Position numbers and translations under genes: made by a program. Under the pieces are notes generated by a model. That model was given only the letters and a program-made list of their open reading frames with translations. It made no database searches and was not told the origin of the DNA. Source: Lutibacter sp. (GTDB lineage: Bacteria > Bacteroidota > Bacteroidia > Flavobacteriales > Flavobacteriaceae). Taken from it: 6,729 nt of DNA. This document shows positions 6,711-6,729 of the stretch, piece after piece. The stretch spans positions 1-6,729 of the forward strand of contig SDWL01000114.1 in assembly GCA_004195315.1 (NCBI GenBank), given 5' to 3'. Position 1 is the first letter of the stretch. Every line of letters starts with the position of its first letter.

Positions 6711-6729
6711 CTGTCTCTTATACACATCT
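6711..6729 (-). other. Tn5 mosaic end / Nextera adapter remnant (sequencing artefact)
   Basis: The last 19 bases, CTGTCTCTTATACACATCT, are the exact reverse complement of the 19-bp hyperactive Tn5 mosaic end used in Nextera tagmentation libraries. They sit flush with the end of the window and interrupt the solute-binding protein before its natural stop. This is untrimmed adapter, not genomic DNA. There is no transposase gene or second end, so a resident Tn5/IS50 is not supported. Confidence 0.97.

Noticed and set aside
6711..6729. End of a resident Tn5/IS50 transposon
   Set aside because: The match is exactly the 19-bp hyperactive mosaic end used in library kits and is flush with the contig end; no transposase, second end or target duplication is visible.
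4789..6729. A genuine new fusion of exonuclease, GIY-YIG and TAXI binding protein
   Set aside because: The halves belong to different compartments, there is a GC shift at the join, the signal peptide is missing, and adapter lies at the end. An artefact is far more likely.

Overview
The window reads as a contig end from an AT-rich Flavobacteriia-type bacterium (Bacteroidota). The clues are the gene order (LuxC-like acyl-CoA reductase, serC, short serA, DUF1015, yggS, DnaQ/GIY-YIG protein), AT-rich translation starts with no Shine-Dalgarno sequence, and a TAnnTTTG-type promoter element. Hand counts on several 60-base lines give about 23-30% GC up to roughly position 5880, and mostly about 32-45% after it.

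Layout, all on the plus strand. (1) 1-623: C-terminal part of an acyl-CoA reductase that starts outside the window. (2) 707-2746: serC and serA, 18 bases apart, the first two enzymes of the phosphorylated serine pathway, closed by a strong intrinsic terminator at 2768-2797. (3) 2864-4787 and onward: a second unit that starts just after a TAACTTTG element. It holds a DUF1015 protein, then a YggS/PLPBP pyridoxal-phosphate protein starting on GTG 4 bases later, then a DEDDh exonuclease plus GIY-YIG protein starting on TTG one base after the yggS stop.

(4) The last part is probably not natural sequence. From about 5825-5850 the exonuclease frame runs, without a stop, into the mature part of a TAXI-family TRAP transporter solute-binding protein. 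That is an extracytoplasmic protein, here without a signal peptide, and with higher GC. The last 19 bases (6711-6729) exactly equal the Tn5 mosaic end used in Nextera adapters. The best reading is a library or assembly chimera with untrimmed adapter, not a new fusion protein.

How the genes fit together: SerA oxidises 3-phosphoglycerate and SerC transaminates the product with PLP to give phosphoserine. YggS handles PLP homeostasis. The DUF1015 protein carries a DGHHR motif like that of the ParB/sulfiredoxin fold, which includes known free-serine kinases, so a role in serine/phosphoserine metabolism is a testable idea. No serB is in view. The most interesting biological points are this DUF1015 link and the apparent loss of catalytic residues in the GIY-YIG domain.
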